This document shows positions 16,854-27,256 of a stretch of 64,000 nt of DNA, one piece after another (positions within the stretch are counted from its first letter, which is position 1; the number at the start of each line of letters is the position of its first letter). The DNA is from Sulfitobacter sp. OXR-159 (lineage in GTDB: Bacteria > Pseudomonadota > Alphaproteobacteria > Rhodobacterales > Rhodobacteraceae), in the NCBI RefSeq assembly GCF_034377145.1, contig NZ_CP139707.1, positions 629,001-693,000 of the forward strand. The letters run 5' to 3'. The notes under the pieces were generated by a model, which was given only the letters and a program-made list of their open reading frames with translations, did no database searches and was not told where the DNA came from. The translations under genes were made by a program, and so were the position numbers.

Positions 16854-17738
16854 TTGGCCCGCGACAATGAACTTAGCAATTATCTGATCGCCCCCGATCC
16901 CACTGCTGTTCGACTGACGCGGAATGTCTCTGGCGTGGATCACACCGGCGCAGAGGTGGCGATCAATGTGGTCGAAGAACGCCCCCTGACGATATTCCTC
17001 AACCGGCAAGAGATCGTAACCGCCATGACCATCGGCGACTATCCGGCCTATCTGGCGCTCGGCTTTCTGCGCAATCAGGGGATGTTGCGCCCGGACGAAG
17101 AGATCACCGCCGTCGACTATGACGAAGAGCTTGAGACCGTCGTCGTTCGCACGAAACGCGCCACTGATTACGAAGACAAGATGCAGCGCAAGACCCGGAC
17201 CAGCGGCTGCGCCGTGGGCACCGTCTTTGGCGATATGATGGAGGGGCTGGCCGATGTACGTCTGCCCGACACGCCGGTGCGCACATCCGACCTCTATGCG
17301 CTGGCAGCCAAGATCAACCGCACGCCGAGCCTTTATTTGGAGGCCGGGGCGATCCACGGCACCGTGCTGTGCCAAGGCGACCGGCCACTCGTTTATATGG
17401 AGGATGTGGGCCGTCACAACGCGGTCGACAAAATCGCCGGATGGATGCTCTCCGAAGGGGTCGGGGCCGAGGATAAGGTGCTCTATACCACCGGGCGGCT
17501 GACATCTGAGATGGTGATCAAGACGGCGATGATGGGCATTCCGGTGCTAGCGTCCCGCTCGGGCTTCACCGCTTGGGGGGTGGAGATTGCGCAGCAGGTG
17601 AATCTTACGCTGATCGGGCGGATGCGCGGGCAGCGATTTACCTGTCTGGCGGGCGAGGGGCGGTTGATCCGCGACGCGGATCCGACCACCGTGGCCGAGG
17701 AGCCGCGCAAAAGCGGGCGCAAAGGCGCGAAGGAATAA
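16854..17738 (+). CDS. fdhD: Formate dehydrogenase accessory sulfurtransferase FdhD
   Basis: FdhD passes sulfur from the cysteine desulfurase IscS to the molybdenum cofactor of formate dehydrogenase, which is needed for activity. The 294-residue protein has the family core: PLTIFLNRQEI near 44, LGFLRNQG near 69, the loop TSGCAVGT with Cys119, and VGRHNAVDKIAGW near 184. E. coli FdhD has a CxxC pair in this loop; here the second cysteine position is Gly122, so only one cysteine remains. The start is a TTG preceded by GGAAGGGG. mobA follows after four bases. Confidence 0.92.
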   Translation: MARDNELSNYLIAPDPTAVRLTRNVSGVDHTGAEVAINVVEERPLTIFLNRQEIVTAMTIGDYPAYLALGFLRNQGMLRPDEEITAVDYDEELETVVVRTKRATDYEDKMQRKTRTSGCAVGTVFGDMMEGLADVRLPDTPVRTSDLYALAAKINRTPSLYLEAGAIHGTVLCQGDRPLVYMEDVGRHNAVDKIAGWMLSEGVGAEDKVLYTTGRLTSEMVIKTAMMGIPVLASRSGFTAWGVEIAQQVNLTLIGRMRGQRFTCLAGEGRLIRDADPTTVAEEPRKSGRKGAKE

Positions 17739-17742
17739 AGCG

Positions 17743-18345
17743 ATGAAACAACCACTTGGCGTCATTCTGGCGGGCGGGCAGGCGACCCGTATGGGCGGCG
17801 GTGATAAGGGCTTGCTGCCGCTGGGGCAGGGCACGCTGCTATCCTCGGTGATCGACCGGCTGGAGCCGCAGGTCGCGGGACTTGCGCTCAATGCCAATGG
17901 CGATGCGGCGCGCTTTGCGGATCTGGGCCTGCCGGTGCTGGCCGATAGCATCGAGGGTTTCGCCGGGCCGCTTGCGGGCGTGCTGGCCGGGCTCGACTGG
18001 GCCGCCGAACAGGGGGCAGATACGATTGTGACCGCCGCTGCCGATACGCCTTTCTTCCCCTGTGATCTGGTTCCCCGTCTGCTACTCGCCGCTGATGATA
18101 TGGCCCATCCGCTCGCCTTGGCCGCGACGCCGGATGCCAAACGCGGCACGGCGCGGCATCCGACCTTTGGCCTCTGGCCCGTGGCGTTGCGGGACGATCT
18201 GCGCAGCGCCTTGGCGGGCGGGCTGCGCAAGGTGGTGCTCTGGACCGAACAGCACGACGGGCGCGAGGCGCTGTTCCCCGATGAGGCCGCTTTCTTCAAC
18301 GTGAACACGCCCGAGGATTTGGCGAAAGCAGAGGCGATGGCATGA
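17743..18345 (+). CDS. mobA: Molybdenum cofactor guanylyltransferase MobA
   Basis: MobA transfers GMP from GTP to molybdopterin to form the guanine dinucleotide cofactor of formate dehydrogenase-type enzymes. The 200-residue protein starts with the nucleotidyltransferase signature GVILAGGQATRMGGGDKG and has the metal-binding aspartate in AADTPFFP near 104, plus FNVNTPEDL near 187. It stands four bases after fdhD and overlaps the next gene by four bases, so fdhD, mobA and mobB-moeA form one operon for molybdoenzyme maturation. Confidence 0.94.
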   Translation: MKQPLGVILAGGQATRMGGGDKGLLPLGQGTLLSSVIDRLEPQVAGLALNANGDAARFADLGLPVLADSIEGFAGPLAGVLAGLDWAAEQGADTIVTAAADTPFFPCDLVPRLLLAADDMAHPLALAATPDAKRGTARHPTFGLWPVALRDDLRSALAGGLRKVVLWTEQHDGREALFPDEAAFFNVNTPEDLAKAEAMA

Positions 18346-20105
18346 GGGTTTACGGTGTCGTCGGTTGGAAGAACGCGGGCAAGACCGGATTGATGGAGCG
18401 GTTGGTGGCCGAGATCACCGGGCGCGGCTTCACCGTCTCGACCGTCAAACATGCGCATCACACCTTCGACGTGGACCACCCCGGCAAGGACAGCCACCGC
18501 CACCGCATCGCGGGCGCGCGGGAGGTGCTCTTGGCCTCCGGCGCGCGCTTTGCCTTAATGCATGAGTTGCGCGGGGCCGAAGAGCCGCCGCTGGAGGCGC
18601 ATCTGGCGCGGCTTTCGCCTGTCGATCTGGTGCTGATCGAAGGCTACAAACGCGACGGACATCCCAAGGTCGAAGCCCATCGGGCCGAGACCGGAAACGC
18701 GCTGATCGCGCCGGATGACCCGACGGTGCGGGCGGTGGCCAGCGACGTGGCGCTTGAGATGGACCGACCTGTTTTTGATCTGAACGACACCCGTGCGATT
18801 GCCGATTTCATCCTGCGCGAAGTGGGGCTGATCGCCGCCCCAACGGCACCTGCCACCACCGCACCCCCGCCCCTGCGCAACGATTGCTTTGCCCTCCCAC
18901 CCGGCGTGCATTGGACCCCGGTGGATGATGCGCTGGCGCTGTTGAAAGAGCGCCTCCACCCTGTGACGGGGGCGGAAACCTTTCCCGCCGCCGATGCCGG
19001 GGGGCGTATCGTGGCCGAAGATGTCACAGCCATCCGCGCCAACCCGCCGCTGCCGAACACGGCGGTCGATGGCTACGGTTTTGCCGGTGGGCGCGGCGAA
19101 GGGTTGCATGAGCTTCCGCTGGTGCCGGGCCGTGCAGCGGCGGGGGATCGCCCCGGCGCAGTGCCTGCGGGCCAAGCGATCCGCGTGCTGACCGGCGCGG
19201 CGCTGCCTGAGGGCGTAGATACCGTGATCCTGCAAGAAGACGTGACCGCCGAGGGCGGCATGTTGCGGTTTCACGGGCCGGTGAAACAGGGGGCGAACAC
19301 CCGCAAAGCCGGAGAGGATGTACAAGCCGGCGATGTGATCCTCGCCGCAGGCACGCGCGTTGGTCCGGCGGAACTGGCATTGATGGCGGCAGCAGGTGTG
19401 GCAGAGGTGCGCCTACGCAAGCGATTGAAGGTCGGCGTGATCTCCACCGGCGACGAATTGGTCGAGATGGGCGAGACGGCCCGCGACGGTCAGATTTACG
19501 ACGCCAATCGTCCGATGCTGCTGCAACTCGCGGCGGACTTTGGGCACGAGGCGGTCGATCTGGGTCGCGTGGCCGACGACCGTGCCACCCTGCGCAATCG
19601 GCTCGACGCGTCGGCGGGGCAGGTGGATGTGATCCTGACCAGCGGCGGCGCCTCGGCGGGGGACGAAGACCACGTCTCGGCCCTGTTGACCGAGGCGGGA
19701 GCGATGCAGCTTTGGCGGATCGCGGTGAAGCCGGGGCGGCCTTTGGCGCTTGGCCTGTGGCAAGGCGTGCCGGTTTTCGGGCTGCCAGGCAATCCGGTGG
19801 CGGCGATGGTCTGTTCGTTGATTTTCGCGCGGCCCGCCATGGCGCTGCTTGCCGGGGGCGGCTGGCAGGAACCGCAGGGCTTTGATGTGCCTGCCGCCTT
19901 TGAGAAACGCAAAAAGGCCGGGCGGCGCGAATACCTGCGCGCCCGGATGCGCGATGGCCGGGCCGAGGTTTTCGCCTCCGAAGGATCGGGGCGTATCAGC
20001 GGGCTAAGCTGGGCCGAAGGGCTGGTCGAGTTGGACGAGACCGCGCGCGACATCAAGCCGGGCGACACTGTACGCTTTATTCCCTACGGCAGTTTTACCA
20101 GCTAA
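18342..20105 (+). CDS. Fused MobB GTPase-like / MoeA molybdopterin molybdotransferase
   Basis: This 587-residue protein joins two enzymes. Residues 1 to about 165 are MobB: a P-loop GWKNAGKTGLM near 8-18, KHAHHTFDVDHPGKDSHRH near 36-54 and LIEGYKRDGHPK near 96. After a short Pro/Ala-rich linker near 168-178, residues 180-587 are MoeA, which inserts molybdenum into adenylylated molybdopterin: NTAVDGY near 245, GANTRKAGED near 313, STGDELVEMGE near 367 and GLPGNPVAAM near 482. The fusion joins an MPT-guanylation accessory factor to the molybdenum-insertion step. Confidence 0.94.
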   Translation: MRVYGVVGWKNAGKTGLMERLVAEITGRGFTVSTVKHAHHTFDVDHPGKDSHRHRIAGAREVLLASGARFALMHELRGAEEPPLEAHLARLSPVDLVLIEGYKRDGHPKVEAHRAETGNALIAPDDPTVRAVASDVALEMDRPVFDLNDTRAIADFILREVGLIAAPTAPATTAPPPLRNDCFALPPGVHWTPVDDALALLKERLHPVTGAETFPAADAGGRIVAEDVTAIRANPPLPNTAVDGYGFAGGRGEGLHELPLVPGRAAAGDRPGAVPAGQAIRVLTGAALPEGVDTVILQEDVTAEGGMLRFHGPVKQGANTRKAGEDVQAGDVILAAGTRVGPAELALMAAAGVAEVRLRKRLKVGVISTGDELVEMGETARDGQIYDANRPMLLQLAADFGHEAVDLGRVADDRATLRNRLDASAGQVDVILTSGGASAGDEDHVSALLTEAGAMQLWRIAVKPGRPLALGLWQGVPVFGLPGNPVAAMVCSLIFARPAMALLAGGGWQEPQGFDVPAAFEKRKKAGRREYLRARMRDGRAEVFASEGSGRISGLSWAEGLVELDETARDIKPGDTVRFIPYGSFTS

Positions 20106-20114
20106 GGCCGCGTG

Positions 20115-21182
20115 TCAGTCGAAGGTGCCCGCACAACGGCCCAGCAGCATGAAGGCGCGGGCGGTGCGGGTGTCAGCCAGCGATGAGATTTCCTCATCCG
20201 TTGCCTGTTTCTCGAACTCGGCAAAGGTCCGGTCAAACCGGCGCAGGAAGTGATGCGCGGCATCGCGAAAGATCGGGTCTTGCCGCATACGCGCATTGGC
20301 CAGTGCCAGTGAAGAGCGGTCGCGGATGCCGCCCAAAGGCGCGATCGTGCGGCCCCGCGCACCGCTGGCGAATTGCCGCCAGACCTCGGGGCGCGCGCGA
20401 TCGGGGCGCAGGTCGTCCATATAGATGCCGTCTTGGCTGAGCAGTGTCAGCACGTCCTGCGCGGCCTGCACCAGTTGCGAGGCGGAGCGGTCTTTCAACG
20501 CCCGGCGCAGCGCGTCGAACCCGGCTTGGTCTTCCGCCGTTTCGGGGAAGTTAAGCGCGCGGGTGAAATCCTCGGCAGAGAGCGGCTGTGTCTTGTCGCC
20601 CACCTGCGTGCCAAGCGCCAGCGTCGGCTGGTCTTCGGCGGCGGGCGGTGTGGGCGCGGGGGCTGGGGTGACGGGGCGCGCAGTCTCGTCGCGGCCCTGA
20701 AGCCCGGCCAAAGCGATCTCGGTCTTGCGGGCGCTGGCGGCGAGTTCATCAAGCTTGCGCGCGATGTTGCTGTCGCCCGCAGGTTTGTTGCCCTGCTGTT
20801 GCGAAATATAGGAATACCGGATGGCGTCAATCGCGGCCTGTAGGCGTTGGATTTCCTCACGCATGACCCGCCCGGCACGGGCGGCGGTGGCCCCGACCCA
20901 GATCATCGCGACCGGCAAGATCACCACCAACAGGATCAGCAGCCCGCGCAGCCCCCCGTCATTGGCCCCTTCCGGCACCTCTGCGGCGATGAAGGTGAAA
21001 TAGACCGCCGTGCCAAGTAGCCAAAGCGCCGAGAGCGCTCCCGCGATGATCTCAATCTCGGTGATGCTATTGGTTCTGGGACGGTCATAAACGCCTAATG
21101 GCGCGGGCCGTGCGGCGCCATTCCCACCGCGCGGGGCGCGGGGGGCTTGATCTTGGGGTGTCGAAGCGTCGGGCTCTGCCAT
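20115..21182 (-). CDS. Two-helix membrane protein of unknown function
   Basis: The 355-residue product has a proline-rich N-terminus of about 40 residues, two hydrophobic segments at roughly 43-65 and 75-97, a helical region of about 40 residues, a Pro/Ala linker near 170-185, and a soluble C-terminal domain rich in charged helices. No family with known function is recognised; similar proteins occur in Rhodobacteraceae. I chose the ATG at 21182 because GGGAAGG lies just before it. A TTG at 21200 overlapping the greA stop (TTGA) is the alternative and would imply translational coupling to greA. Confidence 0.72.
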   Translation of the reverse strand: MAEPDASTPQDQAPRAPRGGNGAARPAPLGVYDRPRTNSITEIEIIAGALSALWLLGTAVYFTFIAAEVPEGANDGGLRGLLILLVVILPVAMIWVGATAARAGRVMREEIQRLQAAIDAIRYSYISQQQGNKPAGDSNIARKLDELAASARKTEIALAGLQGRDETARPVTPAPAPTPPAAEDQPTLALGTQVGDKTQPLSAEDFTRALNFPETAEDQAGFDALRRALKDRSASQLVQAAQDVLTLLSQDGIYMDDLRPDRARPEVWRQFASGARGRTIAPLGGIRDRSSLALANARMRQDPIFRDAAHHFLRRFDRTFAEFEKQATDEEISSLADTRTARAFMLLGRCAGTFD

Positions 21183-21196
21183 GTCAGCCTTCCCGG

Positions 21197-21667
21197 TCAA
21201 GCGTAAACGATCTTGAGAACCTCATAGGATTTTTGCCCCCCGGGGGTGCGCACCTCGACGGAATCACCTTCGTCCTTGCCGATCAGCGCGCGGGCGATGG
21301 GCGACTTGATGTTCAGCAAGCCCTTTTCGATATTGGCCTCATATTCACCAACGATCTGATAGGTTTTCTCTTCGTCGGTGTCCTCATCCACCAGCGTCAC
21401 CGTGGCCCCGAATTTGATCGACCCCGACAGTTTCTTGGGGTCAATCACATCCGCGAGCGAGATCACGCCCTCAAGCTCTTTGATGCGGCCTTCGATGAAA
21501 GACTGCTTTTCCTTGGCGGAATGATACTCGGCATTTTCCGACAGGTCACCATGTTCGCGCGCTTCGGCGATGGCCTTGATGATGGCGGGCCGTTCAACCG
21601 ACTTGAGCTGCTTGAGTTCGACTTCGAGCGCGGTGTGACCGTCGCGGGTCATCGGGATCTTTTCCAT
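21197..21667 (-). CDS. greA: Transcription elongation factor GreA
   Basis: GreA enters the RNA polymerase secondary channel and stimulates cleavage of backtracked RNA. The 156-residue protein has the N-terminal coiled-coil with the tip acidic residues in [16 protein letters not shown] near residues 40-55, and the C-terminal FKBP-like domain with [14 protein letters not shown] near 121. The ATG at 21667 gives the standard family length. A membrane-protein gene follows immediately downstream. Confidence 0.97.
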   Translation of the reverse strand: MEKIPMTRDGHTALEVELKQLKSVERPAIIKAIAEAREHGDLSENAEYHSAKEKQSFIEGRIKELEGVISLADVIDPKKLSGSIKFGATVTLVDEDTDEEKTYQIVGEYEANIEKGLLNIKSPIARALIGKDEGDSVEVRTPGGQKSYEVLKIVYA

Positions 21668-21809
21668 GGCGGTGTGCCTACATAATGAGGGCCGCACCCG
21701 GGTTTTCGCCGGGGGGCGGCCAATTGCGTGTTAACTTGGCAGATACCTGACCCAAACTGCCCGCCAATTGCAAGAGCCTAACGGCCTCTGGGTCGGCGGT
21801 TGACTGCCG

Positions 21810-22190
21810 TCAATCGTATTGCACGACCTCATATTCGATCCCGTCCGCATCGTGGAAATAAAACCGCCGTCCGGGCTCATAGTCGGCATGGTTTCCGGTG
21901 GTGAAGCCCTGCGCCAGCACGGCTTTTTCGGTGGCCTCGAGGTCATCCACCACGACCGCGATGTGGTTGAGCGCACCGATAGTTTCGTAGCTGGTGTTCA
22001 TGAGAGTGCCCGCCTTGCCGGGATTGTAGAGCGCGACGTAATGCGCCTGAGTGCCGACATGTTTGGTATGGCCCCCGGCCATGGCGTCGCCCTCCCATCT
22101 CAGGTGCCAGCCAAAGACTTCGCGCATCCAATTGGCGGTGGCGGCGGGGTCAGAGACGGTGAAATTGGCATGTTCAAGTTGCGCGGGCAT
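21810..22190 (-). CDS. VOC (glyoxalase-type) family protein
   Basis: The 126-residue protein is a single vicinal-oxygen-chelate domain: LEHANFTVSDPAAT at the start, LNHIAVVVDDLEAT in the middle and RRFYFHDADGIEYEVVQYD at the end, with the metal-ligand pattern of His and Glu expected for glyoxalase or dioxygenase relatives. The substrate is unknown. It is transcribed away from soxR. A MerR-family type promoter with a SoxR-like dyad sits about 50 bases upstream, so it is a likely SoxR-controlled stress gene. Confidence 0.88.
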   Translation of the reverse strand: MPAQLEHANFTVSDPAATANWMREVFGWHLRWEGDAMAGGHTKHVGTQAHYVALYNPGKAGTLMNTSYETIGALNHIAVVVDDLEATEKAVLAQGFTTGNHADYEPGRRFYFHDADGIEYEVVQYD

Positions 22191-22240
22191 GGCGTTTATC
22201 CTTTTGTGATCGCTTGTGCCATCTGAGCGTAATTGTTAAA

Positions 22241-22256
22241 CCTAACTTTAGGTCAA
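22241..22256 (-). promoter_or_regulatory. SoxR-type operator/promoter for the VOC gene
   Basis: Read on the reverse strand, a -35 hexamer TTGACC (22256-22251) runs into the dyad CCTAAAGTTAGG (22252-22241), with a -10-like AACAAT further on. MerR-family activators including SoxR bind such dyads in over-long promoter spacers, and the E. coli soxS promoter also begins TTGACCTCAAGTT. The site lies between the divergent VOC and soxR genes, so SoxR probably controls both. Confidence 0.7.
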
Positions 22257-22274
22257 GGGATTTATGAGGGCGAA

Positions 22275-22730
22275 ATGGCGGTGAATGAGGGGCTGTCGAT
22301 CGGGGCTTTGGCCAAGCGCACCGGGCTCGCCGTTTCGGCCATTCGCTACTATGAGGCGCAGGGGTTGATCGCGCCGTGGCGCAACGCCGGTGGGCAGCGG
22401 CGGTTTGACCGGGCCGATCTGCGGCGGCTGAGTTTCGTCATGATCGCCCAGCAATTCGGTTTCACCCTGCCACAGATCAAGGCTGAGTTGGACCGCTTGC
22501 CGGGCGGGCGCACGCCCACCAAGGCCGATTGGACCCGCATTTCCGAAGGCTTTCGCGCCGCCCTCGACGCGCGCATCGCCACCTTAAACAAGCTGCGTGA
22601 CAATCTTGACGGCTGCATCGGCTGCGGCTGTCTGAGCTTAGAGGCCTGCGCGCTTTACAATCCTATCGACCAAGCAGGTGAAAAAGGCCCCGGACCGCGC
22701 TATCTGATGGGGGACGAACCGGCGGCCTGA
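22275..22730 (+). CDS. soxR: Redox-sensitive transcriptional activator SoxR
   Basis: SoxR is a MerR-family regulator that senses redox-cycling compounds through a [2Fe-2S] cluster. The 151-residue protein has the N-terminal winged helix (LSIGALAKRTGLAVSAIRYY), a dimerisation helix, and the cluster motif CIGCGCLSLEAC with Cys114, Cys117, Cys119 and Cys125, matching the CX2CXCX5C signature. I chose the ATG at 22275 because residue 6 then begins the conserved helix-turn-helix. A SoxR-like dyad lies just upstream. No soxS is present, as is usual outside enterobacteria. Confidence 0.94.
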   Translation: MAVNEGLSIGALAKRTGLAVSAIRYYEAQGLIAPWRNAGGQRRFDRADLRRLSFVMIAQQFGFTLPQIKAELDRLPGGRTPTKADWTRISEGFRAALDARIATLNKLRDNLDGCIGCGCLSLEACALYNPIDQAGEKGPGPRYLMGDEPAA

Positions 22731-22856
22731 CAGGTCGCGCGTCATGTTATGTCGCTGAGGCCATGTTTTGCGCAATAAACGCAGGGTCGTGATTGCATTG
22801 CGCGTGGCTCTGGTTTAGCCAAATCCAAACCGAATTTGCCGTGAGGGAGCACCACG

Positions 22857-24509
<1,653 letters not shown>

Positions 24510-24532
24510 ACGGGTCGCCAACAGGCACAATC

Positions 24533-24570
24533 AAAGGACCGGCATGCGAGGGCGTGTCGGTCCTTTCTTT
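24533..24570 (+). terminator. Intrinsic terminator after ETF-QO
   Basis: AAAGGACCG and CGGTCCTTT pair over nine bases around a 16-base loop and are followed by a T-rich stretch. It lies 24 bases after the ETF-QO stop. Confidence 0.8.
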
Positions 24571-24677
24571 GTCTGAATCGGCGAAATCCTGTCGGCTGCA
24601 TGCCTCATCGCGGCCCCGCCATTGCGTCCGGGCACAGAGATGATAGCCTGAGCGCAAAGCGATATGAGGCGGTTTGC

Positions 24678-26387
24678 ATGTTTCGGAATGTCCTAGGTTT
24701 CACCAGCGTTGCGGCGCTTTGCATCGGCCTTTCTGCGCCACTGATGGCGCAGTCGATCGCGGGCCCCTATCTGGCCGGGCGGCATGCCGCCGTGAACAGC
24801 GATTACCCCGAGGCCGCGCGCTACTACACCGAGGCGCTGGCCCGTGATCCCAAGAACATCGAACTGATGGAAAGCGCGGTGCTGTCCTATCTCTCGCTTG
24901 GGCGGGTGGATAAGGCGCTGCCGCTGGCGCGCAACATGATCACCCTCGGCACCAAGAGCCAAGTGGCCGAGATGACCCTCGTGGCCGCCATGGCGAAAGA
25001 GGGTGATTACAAGGCCCTGCTAGAGCGGGACACATCTTCCATCGGCCCTTGGGTCGGCGGGTTGGTGCAGGCTTGGGCGCATATGGGCGCAGGCGATGTC
25101 ACCGCCGCAATGGCCGCATTTGACGGGTTGAGCGAAGAGGCCGGGATGCAGGGCTTTGTGATGTATCACAAGGCCCTCGCGCTAGCGAGTGTGGGTGACT
25201 TCGAAGGGGCTGAGGCGATCTTTGACAGTGGCGCGGCGGGTGCTGCGGGCCAGACCCGGCGCGGGGTCATGGCCCATGCCGAGATCCTTGGCCAACTGGG
25301 GCGCAGCGACGATGCACTGGCCGTGCTCTCGGACGGCTTTGGCGCAGATACCGATCCCGAAATCGCGCGGTTGATCGGGGCCCTGCAGCAAGAGGCCCCG
25401 GCCCCCTTCAGCCATATGCCCGACGCCCAAGCGGGCATGGCCGAGGTGTTTTTCACCTTCGCCGCCGTCCTGCGCAATGAGGCGGCGGGGGACTATTATG
25501 TGCTGCTCTACTCGCGCATCGCGCGCTATCTGCGCCCCGATCATGTCGATGCGCTTTTGCTGACGGCCAGCCTTTTGGAGAACCTCGGCGAGCATGATCT
25601 GGCGATTGCCGAGTACAAATCCCTGCCTGCCGACAGCCCCGCCTATCACGCTGCGGAATTGGGCCGCGCCGATGCGCTGCGGCGCTCGGGCAAGACGGCG
25701 CAGGCCATCGAAGTGCTGGAGCAACTCGCCCGCAGTCATGGGGAACTGGCGGTGGTGCATTCCACGCTGGGCGACATGCTGCGCGCCGAGGAAGACTATG
25801 AGGCGGCCATCGCGTCCTACGACGAGGCGCTCGCGTTGACGCCTGAAACCGCCCGCGCCCGCTGGGTGCTGTTCTACGCCCGTGCCATCGCCAAAGAACG
25901 CAGCGGTGATTGGGAGGGGTCAGAATCCGATTTCCGCGCCGCACTTGAACTGAACCCAGAGCAGCCGCAGGTGTTGAACTACCTCGGCTACTCGCTGGTT
26001 GAACAGCAGCGCAACTTGGACGAGGCGTTGGACATGATCGAACGCGCCGTCGCGGCCAGCCCCGACAGTGGCTATATCGTCGATTCGCTGGGGTGGGTGT
26101 TCTACCGTCTGGACCGCTACGAAGAGGCGGTCGAGCAGATGGAGCGCGCGGTGGAACTGGAGCCGGTGGACCCTGTGGTGAACGACCACCTCGGCGATGT
26201 CTACTGGGCCGTGGGCCGCCAGCGGGAGGCCGAGTTCCAGTGGCGTCGGGCGCTGTCTTTCGTGGACCTGACGGATGCGGATTCCGAGGCTGACCCCGAG
26301 CGGATGCGCCGCAAGCTGGAAGTCGGGCTCGATGCCGTGCTGTCCGAAGAGGGTGCGGCCCCGCTGAAGGTTGCTGCAGACGAATGA
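24678..26387 (+). CDS. Secreted tetratricopeptide-repeat protein
   Basis: The 569-residue product has a signal peptide ending near LMAQS, so it is exported, and then TPR repeats across almost its whole length: AARYYTEALARDPKN near 40, DYEAAIASYDEALALTP near 376, a repeat near 415, and DRYEEAVEQMERAVELEP near 480. TPR arrays mediate protein-protein contacts; the partner is unknown. I chose the ATG at 24678 because it places the hydrophobic signal directly at the start. Its stop overlaps the ispE start by four bases, a coupling with no obvious metabolic reason. Confidence 0.87.
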   Translation: MFRNVLGFTSVAALCIGLSAPLMAQSIAGPYLAGRHAAVNSDYPEAARYYTEALARDPKNIELMESAVLSYLSLGRVDKALPLARNMITLGTKSQVAEMTLVAAMAKEGDYKALLERDTSSIGPWVGGLVQAWAHMGAGDVTAAMAAFDGLSEEAGMQGFVMYHKALALASVGDFEGAEAIFDSGAAGAAGQTRRGVMAHAEILGQLGRSDDALAVLSDGFGADTDPEIARLIGALQQEAPAPFSHMPDAQAGMAEVFFTFAAVLRNEAAGDYYVLLYSRIARYLRPDHVDALLLTASLLENLGEHDLAIAEYKSLPADSPAYHAAELGRADALRRSGKTAQAIEVLEQLARSHGELAVVHSTLGDMLRAEEDYEAAIASYDEALALTPETARARWVLFYARAIAKERSGDWEGSESDFRAALELNPEQPQVLNYLGYSLVEQQRNLDEALDMIERAVAASPDSGYIVDSLGWVFYRLDRYEEAVEQMERAVELEPVDPVVNDHLGDVYWAVGRQREAEFQWRRALSFVDLTDADSEADPERMRRKLEVGLDAVLSEEGAAPLKVAADE

Positions 26388-27256
26388 ACCTTTCGAACGA
26401 AGGGGCACCCGCTGGTCCCGGCGCTGCGGCGTCGCGGATGGCTTGGGCCAAGGTGAACCTGACCCTGCATTGCACCGGCCAGCGCGCTGACGGCTATCAC
26501 CTGCTGGATTCGCTGGTGGTGCGGGCGGGCGTGGGCGATGCGCTGCATGTGGCGGCTGCCGACGCCCTGACCCTCAGCGTGAGCGGCCCGCGGGCCGAAG
26601 GGGTGCCGACCGATGCCCGCAACCTTGTCCTGCGCGCGGCAGAAATGCTGGATGCGGGCGCGGGCCGTTGTGCCGCGTTGCATCTGGAGAAACACCTGCC
26701 CGCGGCGGCAGGGATCGGCGGCGGCTCTGCCGATGCGGCGGCGGCCTTGGACCTGCTTGCCGCGCATTGGGGCGTCCCATTGCCCGCAGACACGGCGCGG
26801 CTCGGGGCGGATGTGCCGGTCTGCCTGACGCGCGGCCCGCAGCGGATGCAGGGGGTGGGGGAGATCCTCACGCCGCTTTCGCCGTTGCCGCCCTGCCATA
26901 TGGTGCTGGTGAATCCCAGCGTCGATGTGCCCACGCCTGCCGTTTTCGCAGCCCTGACCGATAAGAACCAACCGCCGATGCCGGAGGTGATCCCGACCTT
27001 CACGGGCTTTACTGAATTCATCGATTTTCTGGGCGAACAGCGCAATGACCTCGCCGCGCCCGCCATCGCGCGGGAGCCGATCATCGGGGCCTGTCTGGAG
27101 GCGCTGAGCGATGCGGCGCTGGCGCGGATGTCCGGCTCGGGCGCGACCTGTTTCGGTCTCTACGCCACCGCGTCGCAGGCCGAGGACGCGGCCCACCGCA
27201 TCAGCAGTGCCGCGCCCCAGTGGTGGGTCGCCGCCGCGCCGATCTTGGCCGCTTAG
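26384..27256 (+). CDS. ispE: 4-diphosphocytidyl-2-C-methyl-D-erythritol kinase
   Basis: IspE phosphorylates CDP-methylerythritol in the non-mevalonate isoprenoid pathway. The 290-residue GHMP kinase shows AWAKVNLTLHCTG near 16-28, the ATP-binding loop LPAAAGIGGGSADAAAA near 104-120 and the C-terminal ARMSGSGATCFGLY near 246-259. It is convergent with the polyprenyl synthase gene that uses the pathway's products, and the two stop codons overlap within TTAG. Confidence 0.95.
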   Translation: MNLSNEGAPAGPGAAASRMAWAKVNLTLHCTGQRADGYHLLDSLVVRAGVGDALHVAAADALTLSVSGPRAEGVPTDARNLVLRAAEMLDAGAGRCAALHLEKHLPAAAGIGGGSADAAAALDLLAAHWGVPLPADTARLGADVPVCLTRGPQRMQGVGEILTPLSPLPPCHMVLVNPSVDVPTPAVFAALTDKNQPPMPEVIPTFTGFTEFIDFLGEQRNDLAAPAIAREPIIGACLEALSDAALARMSGSGATCFGLYATASQAEDAAHRISSAAPQWWVAAAPILAA

